From NCBI GenBank assembly GCA_947385875.1, contig CANDMV010000029.1, positions 1 to 34,786 of the forward strand: a DNA stretch of 34,786 nucleotides, written 5' to 3'. The notes below the pieces were generated by a model, which did no database searches, had not been told where the DNA came from, and saw only the letters and a list, made by a program, of their open reading frames with translations. The position numbers were made by a program, and so were the translations under genes. Below are positions 7,270 through 15,402 of the stretch, piece by piece. Every line of letters starts with the position of its first letter. Position 1 is the stretch's first letter. The DNA comes from an uncultured Eubacterium sp. (GTDB lineage: Bacteria > Bacillota > Clostridia > Lachnospirales > Lachnospiraceae).

Positions 7270-7427
7270 AAAAAGAACTGTTCCATATAGTGTACTTTTG
7301 GGGACAAAAAAGACTTGAACAAAATTACTAGAAATGAGGGTTAAATTTCTTGACTTTTTGACGATATTATATTAAAATAAACGCAGATTTAATGAATTAT
7401 AATAAAAAAAGAACTGTTCCATATAGT
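7270..7427 (+). repeat. 22-bp direct repeats and promoter upstream of the TnpB gene
   Basis: An identical 22-bp sequence starting AAAAAGAACTGTTCC lies at 7270-7291 and 7406-7427, 136 bp apart, each followed by a similar ACTTTTTG stretch. Between them TTGACT (7350-7355), a 17-base spacer and TAAAAT (7373-7378) form a good promoter reading toward the TnpB gene. The repeats could be regulator or autoregulation sites, or part of the element's left end. Confidence 0.55.
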
Positions 7428-7478
7428 ACAACTTTTTGAAACGTTTCTGCAAAAATTCAAAATTGGTGCCATGAAGAT

Positions 7479-8807
7479 ATGAGCATAAAAGAAACTTCAA
7501 TGAAACAGGAGAAAATATGCAAGACTGTATATCAGCAAAATAAAGAGCCGATTTCCGGAAAAGATATGGAGCGGCTTGTGGAGATTGCAGAGGATTACCG
7601 CAGCGTAAAAAATTATGTGTATCAGCGTTATGGCGGGATCAGAAGCCTGTCGAAGCTTTATCCGGGATACACTGTGCAGAATGAAATGACAGGCAGCGGT
7701 CTGCGCGAGCAGCTAGGAATGCCTTCTGTGTATTTTTATCTGGCAGTGTTTGATGCGCTTGGGGACATTAAGAGCCAGTGGACAAAGACTAAGGCAAGAG
7801 TTACGGAGAGGCTGAATGGGAATGCCGGCTTCACAGAAGAAGATAAGCATTATTTGAGATTTCTGCTAAAGGTTGGCAGTGCCTTTGAGCAGGTGCTGAA
7901 TGAAAAGCCGGTGAATCTTACGGAGCAGCTGATGCGGCAGCATGATCTTCTGGCTGCGGATGTAGATGCAGCCAGACTGTGCCGCTATCTGCGCAGGCAG
8001 GTGCGCAAGCTGCATGTAAAGCTGCATACGGATGAGGCATCTGGGTTTTCGCTGGCGGAGCGTGCCTATCGGTATGGAAATCATGGGATATATATATCTA
8101 CGAAAGAAAAGCGGAAGCGCATTTTTGTACCTCTTACGGATAATAACCAGTATAAAAGACAGCTGTACATTAAACTGTATCCGCTGAGCGGAGATCTTCG
8201 TATTCATGCTCCGGTAGATGTACGCATACGCAGCCACCCGGAGTATAGCAGACAGGTTGGTGTTGCATTTGGCATGTTTACAATGCTGACGACTGACGAA
8301 GGTCACTGCTATGGGGAGGAATTTGGCCGATACCAGCTGGATTATGCAGACTGGCTGCGGTCACAGGCCGCTTCTTATCAGCGTAACCGAGCCAATAATC
8401 CGGGGCGTAAGAAATATAACGCGAAAAAGCGGCGCTATGAGGAGCAGCTGCACAGCTATATCAATCATGCACTGAATGATTTTATTCAAAAGGAAAAGCC
8501 GCAGACGGTTTATATGGCGAAGCTTCCCAAGCCGCGGGCAGGCGGTGTAGACAGGAGGATTAATCATTCGGTATCGGTATGGCAGCGGGGATACATTCGC
8601 AGGCGCTTGGTACAAAAATGCAGAGAAGAATCTGTAGAACTGATTGAAGTGTTTGGTAAAGGAATCAGTACGGAATGCAGCAGATGCGGCAGTGAAGGAA
8701 TGAAAAAAGACAAGGTGTTTACTTGCCCGGAATGCGGATTACGTACAGAAGAAAAGGTAAACACTGCTCGAAATGTGAAGAAGCGCGGCGGGGCGTTTAG
8801 CTGCTGA
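7479..8807 (+). CDS. TnpB-family RNA-guided protein, apparently nuclease-dead (TldR-like)
   Basis: Full-length 442-aa TnpB relative with no stop or frameshift. The zinc finger is intact (C400, C403, C416, C419: CSRCG ... CPECG). The RuvC core is recognisable but the catalytic acids are not where expected. The RuvC-I motif, normally GIDLG, reads VGVAFGMF, with Ala263 at the Asp site. RuvC-II, normally 'ivvEdL', reads TVYMAKLPK, with Ala347 at the Glu site. RuvC-III, normally DxNAAxN, reads KVNTARNV, with Lys426 at the Asp site. Family knowledge: TnpB cuts DNA guided by an omega RNA from its 3' end, and nuclease-dead versions (TldR) act as RNA-guided repressors. Inference: this is a binding-only protein kept by selection. 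No tnpA is adjacent. The start could be 7479 or 7500; neither has a strong ribosome site. Confidence 0.85.
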   Translation: MSIKETSMKQEKICKTVYQQNKEPISGKDMERLVEIAEDYRSVKNYVYQRYGGIRSLSKLYPGYTVQNEMTGSGLREQLGMPSVYFYLAVFDALGDIKSQWTKTKARVTERLNGNAGFTEEDKHYLRFLLKVGSAFEQVLNEKPVNLTEQLMRQHDLLAADVDAARLCRYLRRQVRKLHVKLHTDEASGFSLAERAYRYGNHGIYISTKEKRKRIFVPLTDNNQYKRQLYIKLYPLSGDLRIHAPVDVRIRSHPEYSRQVGVAFGMFTMLTTDEGHCYGEEFGRYQLDYADWLRSQAASYQRNRANNPGRKKYNAKKRRYEEQLHSYINHALNDFIQKEKPQTVYMAKLPKPRAGGVDRRINHSVSVWQRGYIRRRLVQKCREESVELIEVFGKGISTECSRCGSEGMKKDKVFTCPECGLRTEEKVNTARNVKKRGGAFSC

Positions 8808-8821
8808 TAGCAGGAATGAGT

Positions 8822-8857
8822 ACATCTCACGGAAAGTATTTTTCAAACACGTTTCAG
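8822..8857 (+). ncRNA. Candidate omega-RNA 3' end / element right end
   Basis: This 36-base segment begins 14 bases after the TnpB stop and ends CAAACACGTTTCAG. It matches the right end of the palindromic element (7054-7089) at 32 of 36 positions. In TnpB systems the guide-RNA scaffold overlaps the end of tnpB and stops at the element's right end, and the next ~16-20 bases are the guide. By that logic the guide would start near 8858 (AACAGCATTTGACATG). The exact scaffold borders are not determined. Confidence 0.4.
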
Positions 8858-9155
8858 AACAGCATTTGACATGAAAACAATCATAAGGGCAGCTGTCTGA
8901 ATAAATTTTAGCATCGAGCTGAGATTTTACCGAAAGGATCAGAGAGCCTGCCCATGATATATAAAAAACAGACGGCATTAGAAGGCAGTTACGGCTGCGT
9001 ATTGGGTATGCCAGGACCCCTCGAACATGCAGCTGCATGATGTAGCGGGGAGCGAAGCAGGAAAGCCTGCATTGTCTGATATGAAGACAACCAATGTGCC
9101 TTATTATATGTTTGAAAGCAGAGGGGGTTATTCTTAAAAATAAGAATATAAGAAT
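8858..9155. other. Non-coding stretch between TnpB gene and glycan operon
   Basis: No convincing gene. It holds a perfect 14-bp palindrome CATGCAGCTGCATG (9026-9039) inside a CCCC/GGGG bracket (9017-9020, 9047-9050), and a GCAGG/CCTGC hairpin (9057-9070). Just before the first glycan gene is a TTCTTA/TAAGAA inverted repeat (9131-9146). No clear promoter for the glycan operon was found. Confidence 0.5.
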
Positions 9156-10262
9156 ATGAAGTTAAGAAATTGTACGATAAATGAATTTGCGCAGCGGACA
9201 ATGGATAAAAAGATTGTCTGCTTTGGCGCATATGTAATGCCGATTAGTTTATGCAGTGAGTATGAAGAATTTCATTTTGAAGATAGAATTGTATATCTGG
9301 TTGATAATGATAAAAGGAAGCACGGGAAGGATTTCGCACTGATTCATGGAAAGTCAGCAAAGATACTTTCTGTGGAGCAGTTTGCAGCATGTGCGGATGA
9401 GGAAACGGTGCTCATCATTACGAGCGATTATTTTGCCGCAATTATAGAGCAGCTGGATCAGTATCGTGAGCTGGACAGCCTATACTGTTATATTTACCCT
9501 TTTATGAAGCATGACATGGAGTATACTGAGAAAATACCAGTCCGCCACAGCGACAGACAGCTTATTCCTAAGACTATACATTATTTCTGGTTTGGCAGGG
9601 GCCCGAAGACAGAGCTGATGGAGAAATGCATGGATAGCTGGCGGAAGTACTGCAGGGATTATGAGATCATAGAATGGAATGAGGATAATTATGATATAAC
9701 GAAAAACCAGTTTATGAAGGAAGCGTACGATGCCGGAAAATATAGTTTTGTACCCGATTATGCCAGACTGGATGTGATCTGCAGATACGGCGGGATTTAT
9801 TTTGATACAGATGTTGAAATCGTAAAAAGCATTGATGACCTGCTGTATAACGAGGCATTTTATGGAATGGGCTGCTATGGACGGGTTGCCACTGGACTGG
9901 GATTTGGCAGTATCAGAGAGCATAAGGTGGTTAAGCGTCTGTTGGAAGCATATGACGGTTTTTCCTTTAAAAAAGGAAACGGGGAGCTGAATCTGGATTC
10001 CAATACGATACGTGAAGAGCCTGTTTTTAAGGAATTTGGGCTCAAGCAGAAAAATGAGTTCCAGATGGCAGGAGGAGCCTGTGTGTTTCCGTCCGATTTT
10101 ATGTCGCCGTGTGTGCCGGGATTTCAGACATATAAGATTTCTTGTAATACGGTAACTGTTCATCATAATAGATTTTCATGGGCATCCAGAAAACAGATGG
10201 AGGAAATTCATAAGTCAAAAGACGAATATGACAAGATCCGGTATCGGTTTGCACATGATTAA
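9156..10262 (+). CDS. GT32-type glycosyltransferase with N-terminal accessory domain
   Basis: Sugar transferase (368 aa). Residues about 15-118 form a Rossmann-like segment (KIVCFGAYV ... IVYLVDNDKRKHGKDF ... VLIITSDYF) that also appears at the C-terminus of the protein at 17893. Residues about 135-330 are a GT32/OCH1-like catalytic domain: IPKTIHYFWFG, then PDYARLDVICRYGGIYFDTD with the metal-binding DTD at 217-219, and a late VHH. It is cytoplasmic, with no TM. It is first in the glycan gene set and probably adds a hexose to a lipid-linked or protein-linked glycan; the sugar cannot be read from sequence. The ATG at 9156 lacks a good ribosome site (AGAGGGGG is about 28 bases upstream), but an in-frame TAA at 9141 rules out earlier starts. 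Confidence 0.85.
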   Translation: MKLRNCTINEFAQRTMDKKIVCFGAYVMPISLCSEYEEFHFEDRIVYLVDNDKRKHGKDFALIHGKSAKILSVEQFAACADEETVLIITSDYFAAIIEQLDQYRELDSLYCYIYPFMKHDMEYTEKIPVRHSDRQLIPKTIHYFWFGRGPKTELMEKCMDSWRKYCRDYEIIEWNEDNYDITKNQFMKEAYDAGKYSFVPDYARLDVICRYGGIYFDTDVEIVKSIDDLLYNEAFYGMGCYGRVATGLGFGSIREHKVVKRLLEAYDGFSFKKGNGELNLDSNTIREEPVFKEFGLKQKNEFQMAGGACVFPSDFMSPCVPGFQTYKISCNTVTVHHNRFSWASRKQMEEIHKSKDEYDKIRYRFAHD

Positions 10263-10275
10263 CATTTTATGCCAG

Positions 10276-10422
10276 TACACCGTAAAATAGATACCTGATA
10301 CATAAACGTCGGATGTTTTTTCAAGAGTGCATGTCAAGTACCGGGCGATCACCTCGGATTCTTGACATGTGCTGTTGGAAAAATAGACAAGTTTAGGTGT
10401 CAGGTATTTGTTTTGCGGTGTA
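10276..10422. repeat. 147-bp near-perfect palindrome
   Basis: The arms run inward from TACACCG (10276-10282) and CGGTGTA (10416-10422), through 'ATACCTGATAC / GTGTCAGGTAT', to CATGTCAAG (10330-10338) and CTTGACATG (10361-10369). The loop is near 10349. It is unlike the other two palindromic elements in the window. It fills the gap between two glycosyltransferase genes and could be a MITE-like insertion that also attenuates transcription. Confidence 0.8.
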
Positions 10423-10471
10423 TAAGATAGACCATATAGGGTCGATTTATTTTTGTTTGGAGTAGATTGGA

Positions 10472-11638
10472 ATGAATCCATTTATATCAATTATCATTCC
10501 TGTATACAAAAATGAGAAGTATCTGTGCAGTGCCGTGAAAAGCATTGCCTGCCAGACCTTTCATGACTGGGAGCTTATTATCATAGACGATGGGTCTACG
10601 GATAGAACGCCGGAAATTGCTGATTCTCTGGCAGCAGAGGATCACAGGATCCGCGTGATTCATCAGGAAAACCAGTGGATTTTTAACAGCTTTAATAATG
10701 GTTATGCTGCTGCGGAAGGTGAATATGTGCTTATTGTAAATTCAGACGATACGATTGGACCCGAATCGCTGGAAAGGATACATAAAGCGGCAGCAGCTGA
10801 TTGTGCGGACATTGTTCTGTTTAACCTTTCCATTAACATCTGTGATACAGATCAGAAAATGATTTCAGAAGATATATACGGCAGAAAAAATATTTTGGCG
10901 GAAGATTTCAGCATCTGTGATCTTATGCAGATTCATGCTATGTGGCCGGAGTTTATGAAGAAAAAGCTGGTCGGACATCAGTGTGTCTACAAAACTTCCA
11001 TTGCGAAAAAGATTAAATACCGCACGGATATCTATGCAGGAGATCTGTATTATAACATTCAGTTTGCGGATTACGTAAAGGCAGCGGCAGGAACCAGCTA
11101 TTGCGTATATAACTATTTTATATATAACGACAGCAGTATGAATGCTTCGGTAGGAAAATATTACGGATATGAGCATGATATGTTCAACGATATTTATCTG
11201 GCAGAAGAAAAGCTGTTCTGCCGCTGGAACATACTGGATGAAGCAAATAAGGATGTGCTTGCGGCAGAGAGGCTGAATAACCTTACAAATGAGATCAAGG
11301 CTTATATGTCGCCGTCGTGCAGGATGGATGTCAGCCAGAAAATCAAATCCATCTTTGAGAATGCGGCTGACCAGCTTGTGTACGGATGTGCACTTGGTTC
11401 CGGCAGAGTGGAGGAGTATGAAAGCAGGATTCTTTCCGGCATCAGAGGGATTCTGGCAGATGAAGTACCGGCGGCAGTCAGCCCGTATTATTTTGTATAT
11501 GAGCTATTGGACTCTTTATTAAGATATGAAAAGGATGAGGAGGATATGGAAAAAATACGCAGGGCTGTCTGGCATCCGCTGAATCCGAACCACATCGGAC
11601 AGGCATTTTATAAGAAATTATATGGGGATCGTTCATGA
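10472..11638 (+). CDS. GT2-family glycosyltransferase
   Basis: Protein of 388 aa with a GT-A fold at about 1-220. The N-terminus is FISIIIPVYKNEKYL, the nucleotide-binding Asp is in IIIDDGSTD, and the metal site is NSDD (about 90-93). The C-terminal 160 residues are helical, with no TM. It adds a sugar from a nucleotide-activated donor to the growing glycan; donor and linkage are unknown. TTGGAG precedes the start. The end overlaps the upstream in-frame extension of capE but not the chosen capE start. Confidence 0.9.
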   Translation: MNPFISIIIPVYKNEKYLCSAVKSIACQTFHDWELIIIDDGSTDRTPEIADSLAAEDHRIRVIHQENQWIFNSFNNGYAAAEGEYVLIVNSDDTIGPESLERIHKAAAADCADIVLFNLSINICDTDQKMISEDIYGRKNILAEDFSICDLMQIHAMWPEFMKKKLVGHQCVYKTSIAKKIKYRTDIYAGDLYYNIQFADYVKAAAGTSYCVYNYFIYNDSSMNASVGKYYGYEHDMFNDIYLAEEKLFCRWNILDEANKDVLAAERLNNLTNEIKAYMSPSCRMDVSQKIKSIFENAADQLVYGCALGSGRVEEYESRILSGIRGILADEVPAAVSPYYFVYELLDSLLRYEKDEEDMEKIRRAVWHPLNPNHIGQAFYKKLYGDRS

Positions 11639-11651
11639 AAGGACGGATGGT

Positions 11652-12668
11652 ATGTTTAAGGATAAAACGCTGCTGATTACAGGCGGCACAGGATCGTTTG
11701 GAAATGCAGTGCTCAGAAGATTTTTAGATACAGATATCGGACAGATCCGTATATTTTCCCGTGATGAGAAGAAGCAGGATGATATGCGCAGGCTGTATCA
11801 GAATAACAAAATAAAATTTTATATCGGCGATGTCAGAGATATTCTAAGTGTGAAAAACGCTATGCACGGCGTGGATTATATCTTTCATGCGGCAGCTCTT
11901 AAGCAGGTGCCGTCCTGTGAATTTTTTCCGATGGAGGCAGTCAGAACAAATATACTGGGAACAGATAATGTACTGAATGCAGCAATAGAAGAAGGTGTGA
12001 AAAAAGTAGTCTGTCTTTCTACGGATAAGGCGGCATATCCTATCAATGCAATGGGAATATCCAAGGCAATGATGGAAAGGGTCTTTACAGCAAAATCCAG
12101 AACGACTGATACGACTGTGATCTGCGGGACGCGTTACGGCAATGTCATGTGTTCAAGAGGCTCGGTAATACCGCTGTTTATCGATCAGATTAAGGCAGGA
12201 AGACCCCTTACGATAACAGACCCGGAGATGACGAGGTTTCTCATGAGTCTGGACGAGGCTGTGGATCTGGTACTCTATGCATTTGAGAATGCAAAGGCTG
12301 GGGATATCATGGTGCAGAAGGCTCCCGCATGTACGATCGCGGTTCTTGCAGAGGCAGTGCGGGAGCTCTTCCAATCGGATGTGCCGGTCAGAACGATTGG
12401 GATCCGGCATGGTGAAAAGAAATCGGAGACCCTTCTTACGCGTGAGGAGTGTCTTCATGCGGTAGATTTAGGCAGGTTTTTCCGTGTTCCTGCTGACAAC
12501 AGGGATCTTAACTATGAGCAGTTTTTTGAACAGGGAAAGGGCGCTTTGGCAGGCAGATCTGAGTTCACGTCTGATAATACAAGGATTCTCAGTAAAGAAG
12601 AAGTAAAGCAGAAGCTGTTGTCCTTACAGTATGTGCTCAAAGAGCTGAAAGGCGTGGAAAATATATGA
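11652..12668 (+). CDS. capE: UDP-GlcNAc 4,6-dehydratase/5-epimerase (CapE-like)
   Basis: First enzyme of UDP-N-acetyl-L-fucosamine synthesis: it converts UDP-GlcNAc to the 4-keto-6-deoxy L-talo intermediate. It has 338 aa (family about 340). The Rossmann motif is TGGTGSFGNAVL, the FHAAALKQVPSCE block is present, and the active site is LSTDKAAYPINAMGISK, with Met in place of the usual SDR Tyr, as is typical of inverting dehydratases. The C-terminal part includes HGEKKSETLLTREE. The 11652 start is chosen because GAAAGGA at 11637-11643 is well spaced; an in-frame ATG at 11622 lies inside the upstream gene. It overlaps capF by 4 bases. Confidence 0.92.
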   Translation: MFKDKTLLITGGTGSFGNAVLRRFLDTDIGQIRIFSRDEKKQDDMRRLYQNNKIKFYIGDVRDILSVKNAMHGVDYIFHAAALKQVPSCEFFPMEAVRTNILGTDNVLNAAIEEGVKKVVCLSTDKAAYPINAMGISKAMMERVFTAKSRTTDTTVICGTRYGNVMCSRGSVIPLFIDQIKAGRPLTITDPEMTRFLMSLDEAVDLVLYAFENAKAGDIMVQKAPACTIAVLAEAVRELFQSDVPVRTIGIRHGEKKSETLLTREECLHAVDLGRFFRVPADNRDLNYEQFFEQGKGALAGRSEFTSDNTRILSKEEVKQKLLSLQYVLKELKGVENI

Positions 12669-13768
12669 AAATACTCGTGACGGGTGCAAAAGGCTTTATT
12701 GGCAGAAATCTGGTGCATGCATTAAGAAACCACGGATATGAGGATATATTTGAATATGACAGGGGATTGTCCATAAGGCTTTTAGAAGCTTACTGCATGG
12801 AATGTGATTTTGTGTTCCACCTTGCGGGTATTAACCGGCCGAAGGATGATGAAGAATTTGCGCAGGGTAACCGTGATTTTACAAAACAGCTTACAGTTTT
12901 TTTGGAAAAGGGAAAGAGAGCGCCGGTTGTATATTCTTCTTCGATACAGGCAGAGATGGATAATCCTTATGGGAAAAGCAAGCGGGAGGGCGAGGCTGTC
13001 TTAAGGCAGTATGGAGAGAGCGGGGCCGAAGTATATATCTACCGATTTCCGAATGTATTCGGCAAGTGGTGCAGACCCAATTATAACAGTGCGGTTGCCA
13101 CGTTCTGCTATAACGCTGCACGCAGCCTGCCTATTCAGGTTCATGATAGAAACAGGGAGATGAAGCTTGTTTATATCGATGATGTCGTGGAAGAGCTGGT
13201 TAGATGCCTTGAAGGAAGGCCGAACTGGTGCGGGAGTCTTTGTTGTGTTGACACAGTTTATACAGAAAATCTGGAAGTGATCGCGGACACGATCTGTGGA
13301 TTTAGCAGCTGTGTGTCCAGCCTTCAGGTGCCGGATCAATCGGACGGGCTGGTAAAAAAGCTCTACAGCACATACCTCAGCTATCTGCCGGAAGAGAAAT
13401 TCAAATATCCGCTTGCTATGCACTGCGACAGCAGAGGTTCCTTTACAGAATTTCTAAGGACGAAGGAGAGAGGACAGGTGTCAGTTAATATCTCGAAGCC
13501 CGGCATCTTAAAAGGAGATCACTGGCATGATACAAAGCATGAGATCTTTCTTGTGGTAAGCGGTACCGGGGTAATTAGGCTTCGCAGACTAGATGATGAA
13601 GCAGTCATTGAGATCTGTGTGTCAGGAGAAAAACTAGAACCCGTGCTGATTCCGCCGGGATATGTACATCATATTGAAAATATCGGTGAGACAGATATGG
13701 TTACGGTTATGTGGGCGAATGAGGTATTTGACCCAGAGCGCCCGGATACCTATAGACAAGAAGTATGA
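12665..13768 (+). CDS. capF: CapF-like bifunctional reductase with C-terminal cupin
   Basis: Second step of UDP-L-FucNAc synthesis, a NADPH-dependent 4-reduction. It has 367 aa (S. aureus CapF about 369). The N-terminal short-chain dehydrogenase domain (1-245) has TGAKGFIGRNL, FHLAGINRP, SSSIQAEMDNPYGKSK (Ser-Tyr-Lys triad) and YRFPNVFGKWCRPNYNS. The C-terminal cupin (about 255-365) has GDHWHDTKHEIFLVVSGTG and PPGYVHHIENIG, including the His ligands. ATGA overlap with capE indicates tight coupling. Confidence 0.93.
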   Translation: MKILVTGAKGFIGRNLVHALRNHGYEDIFEYDRGLSIRLLEAYCMECDFVFHLAGINRPKDDEEFAQGNRDFTKQLTVFLEKGKRAPVVYSSSIQAEMDNPYGKSKREGEAVLRQYGESGAEVYIYRFPNVFGKWCRPNYNSAVATFCYNAARSLPIQVHDRNREMKLVYIDDVVEELVRCLEGRPNWCGSLCCVDTVYTENLEVIADTICGFSSCVSSLQVPDQSDGLVKKLYSTYLSYLPEEKFKYPLAMHCDSRGSFTEFLRTKERGQVSVNISKPGILKGDHWHDTKHEIFLVVSGTGVIRLRRLDDEAVIEICVSGEKLEPVLIPPGYVHHIENIGETDMVTVMWANEVFDPERPDTYRQEV

Positions 13769-13784
13769 TACTGGAGTGGTAATT

Positions 13785-15392
13785 TTGAGAAGATATGTGC
13801 AAAGGCAGCTGCTGCAGCTGGCAGAGGCGGTCTGGAATGGAATAAGATATGCAGGCTCTAATGGTTTGAAAGAAGGTCAGAAAGAAGATCTGGAGTCAGT
13901 GCTGCGGGAATGCTATGCAGGCATAGATGCATTGGACAGAACGCTCCTTGATTCCTTATCCAGTATCAGGCATAAAGAGTATCAGGAGCTGCTGGATTAT
14001 GTAAAAGAGCTGTTGGAGATGCTGAATGTAAAAACGAATCCTTCTGTTGTAAAAGTTAATGTCACAGATTCCTTAGACAGCGTAAAGATTTCCGATCTTA
14101 TGGATGCTCTGAATGACAATATGTCTGTACTGTTAAAAGAGCTGAAGTGTGAATCAGAGGTAAAGCTGGAAATTGTGTTTATGCCGTATAAGGCATCTAT
14201 GTGGGACTGTTTTGACAGCATATGGAAGGCAGCCGCGGAGGATGAAGGATGCAGAGTGACAGTTGTACCGATTCCGTATTATGACAAGAGCCCGGATGGA
14301 AAGCTGTGCAATTATTATTATGAAGGGGATGGCCTGCCTGCATATGTAAAGACTGTCCATTATCAGGAATATAGTATACAGCAGCATAAGCCGGATATTG
14401 TGTATATCCATAATCCATATGACGGATCCAATTATGTGACATCTGTTGCACCAGAGTATTATTCTGGTGAGCTGCGAAAATATACTGATCGGCTGGTCTA
14501 CGTACCGTATTTTATTGCGAGCGGCTACTCGGATGCGAAGAGTGCGTGGCCGTATATCGCGCCGATAGCAATTATAAATACGGATTATATTATTTACCAG
14601 TCGCCTGTCCAGCTGGAAATGCTAAAGGAATTGGGGCTGTACCAGAACAATGCGCTTGTGCTTGGCAGCCCTAAGCTGGATTACTATGCAGGCATGAAAG
14701 ATCCGGGGATGCCGGATAAAAGCTGGGAAAAATGCAGGAAATTCAAAAAAACGGTGCTGATGACTGCTACATTGGATATGCTGCTTGCGCAGTCAAACGA
14801 TACAGAGCCTTACCGATGGATATCACGTATGCAGTCGTTTTTGGACGTGATTCTGAGTTTTCCAGATTTGGCGCTGATTTTTCGTCCGCATCCTCTTATG
14901 AAGCAGACGATCCGCTCTATGAGGCCGTATTTAATAGATGAATATGAAAAACTGGAGAGCAGGATTGCAGGCTGTTCCTGCTGCATCATAGACCATGAGC
15001 AGGACAGCAGATATGCTGTTTACTGTGCTGATGCGCTGATTTCAGACGGCGGGTCTATGACTATGCAGTTTATGGCTGCGGAAAAGCCGGTATTAAATAT
15101 TTACGGATATGGAGCCGGCAGCTTTAGGTATCAGGCATTTGATTTGAGCGGGGCGTATTTTGCTGCACAGATGATATATCCGCAGCGGGATGATTATCTG
15201 AAGCTGTCATATAGTGACAGGATAAAAACTCTTGGAGAAGGAATTCATAGGTTCTGTGGCATGATCCTGAAGAATCAGGATCCGAAAAAAGAAGAACGTC
15301 TTGCCACAATGCGCAGGTCTGTAGCGAACTGTGATGGAACTGCAGGCAGAAAGATACACAGGCGGATTACGTCGGAAATTCTGGAGAAATAG
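13785..15392 (+). CDS. CDP-glycerol glycerophosphotransferase-like protein
   Basis: Protein of 535 aa. The N-terminal ~110 residues are helical. The C-terminal two thirds resemble the TagB/TagF glycerophosphotransferase superfamily, with LIFRPHPLMKQ (Arg367 region) and ADALISDGGSMTMQFMAAEKPVL near residue 416. These are the paired motifs that bind the CDP-activated donor. It may attach glycerol phosphate or a related polyol to the glycan. TTG at 13785 is chosen because GGAGTGG (13773-13779) precedes it; an in-frame extension would run into capF. It splits capF from capG, unusual for this pathway's gene order. Confidence 0.8.
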   Translation: MRRYVQRQLLQLAEAVWNGIRYAGSNGLKEGQKEDLESVLRECYAGIDALDRTLLDSLSSIRHKEYQELLDYVKELLEMLNVKTNPSVVKVNVTDSLDSVKISDLMDALNDNMSVLLKELKCESEVKLEIVFMPYKASMWDCFDSIWKAAAEDEGCRVTVVPIPYYDKSPDGKLCNYYYEGDGLPAYVKTVHYQEYSIQQHKPDIVYIHNPYDGSNYVTSVAPEYYSGELRKYTDRLVYVPYFIASGYSDAKSAWPYIAPIAIINTDYIIYQSPVQLEMLKELGLYQNNALVLGSPKLDYYAGMKDPGMPDKSWEKCRKFKKTVLMTATLDMLLAQSNDTEPYRWISRMQSFLDVILSFPDLALIFRPHPLMKQTIRSMRPYLIDEYEKLESRIAGCSCCIIDHEQDSRYAVYCADALISDGGSMTMQFMAAEKPVLNIYGYGAGSFRYQAFDLSGAYFAAQMIYPQRDDYLKLSYSDRIKTLGEGIHRFCGMILKNQDPKKEERLATMRRSVANCDGTAGRKIHRRITSEILEK

Positions 15393-15402
15393 GCGGTGGA
15401 AT

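Noticed and set aside
7866..8306. Minus-strand 146-codon ORF
   Set aside because: It is antisense to the TnpB-family gene, with no family match or ribosome site.
8858..8873. Match of the predicted TnpB guide to the 10276-10422 palindrome
   Set aside because: Only AACAGCA and TTGACATG fragments are shared, in the wrong arrangement for a continuous guide-target match.
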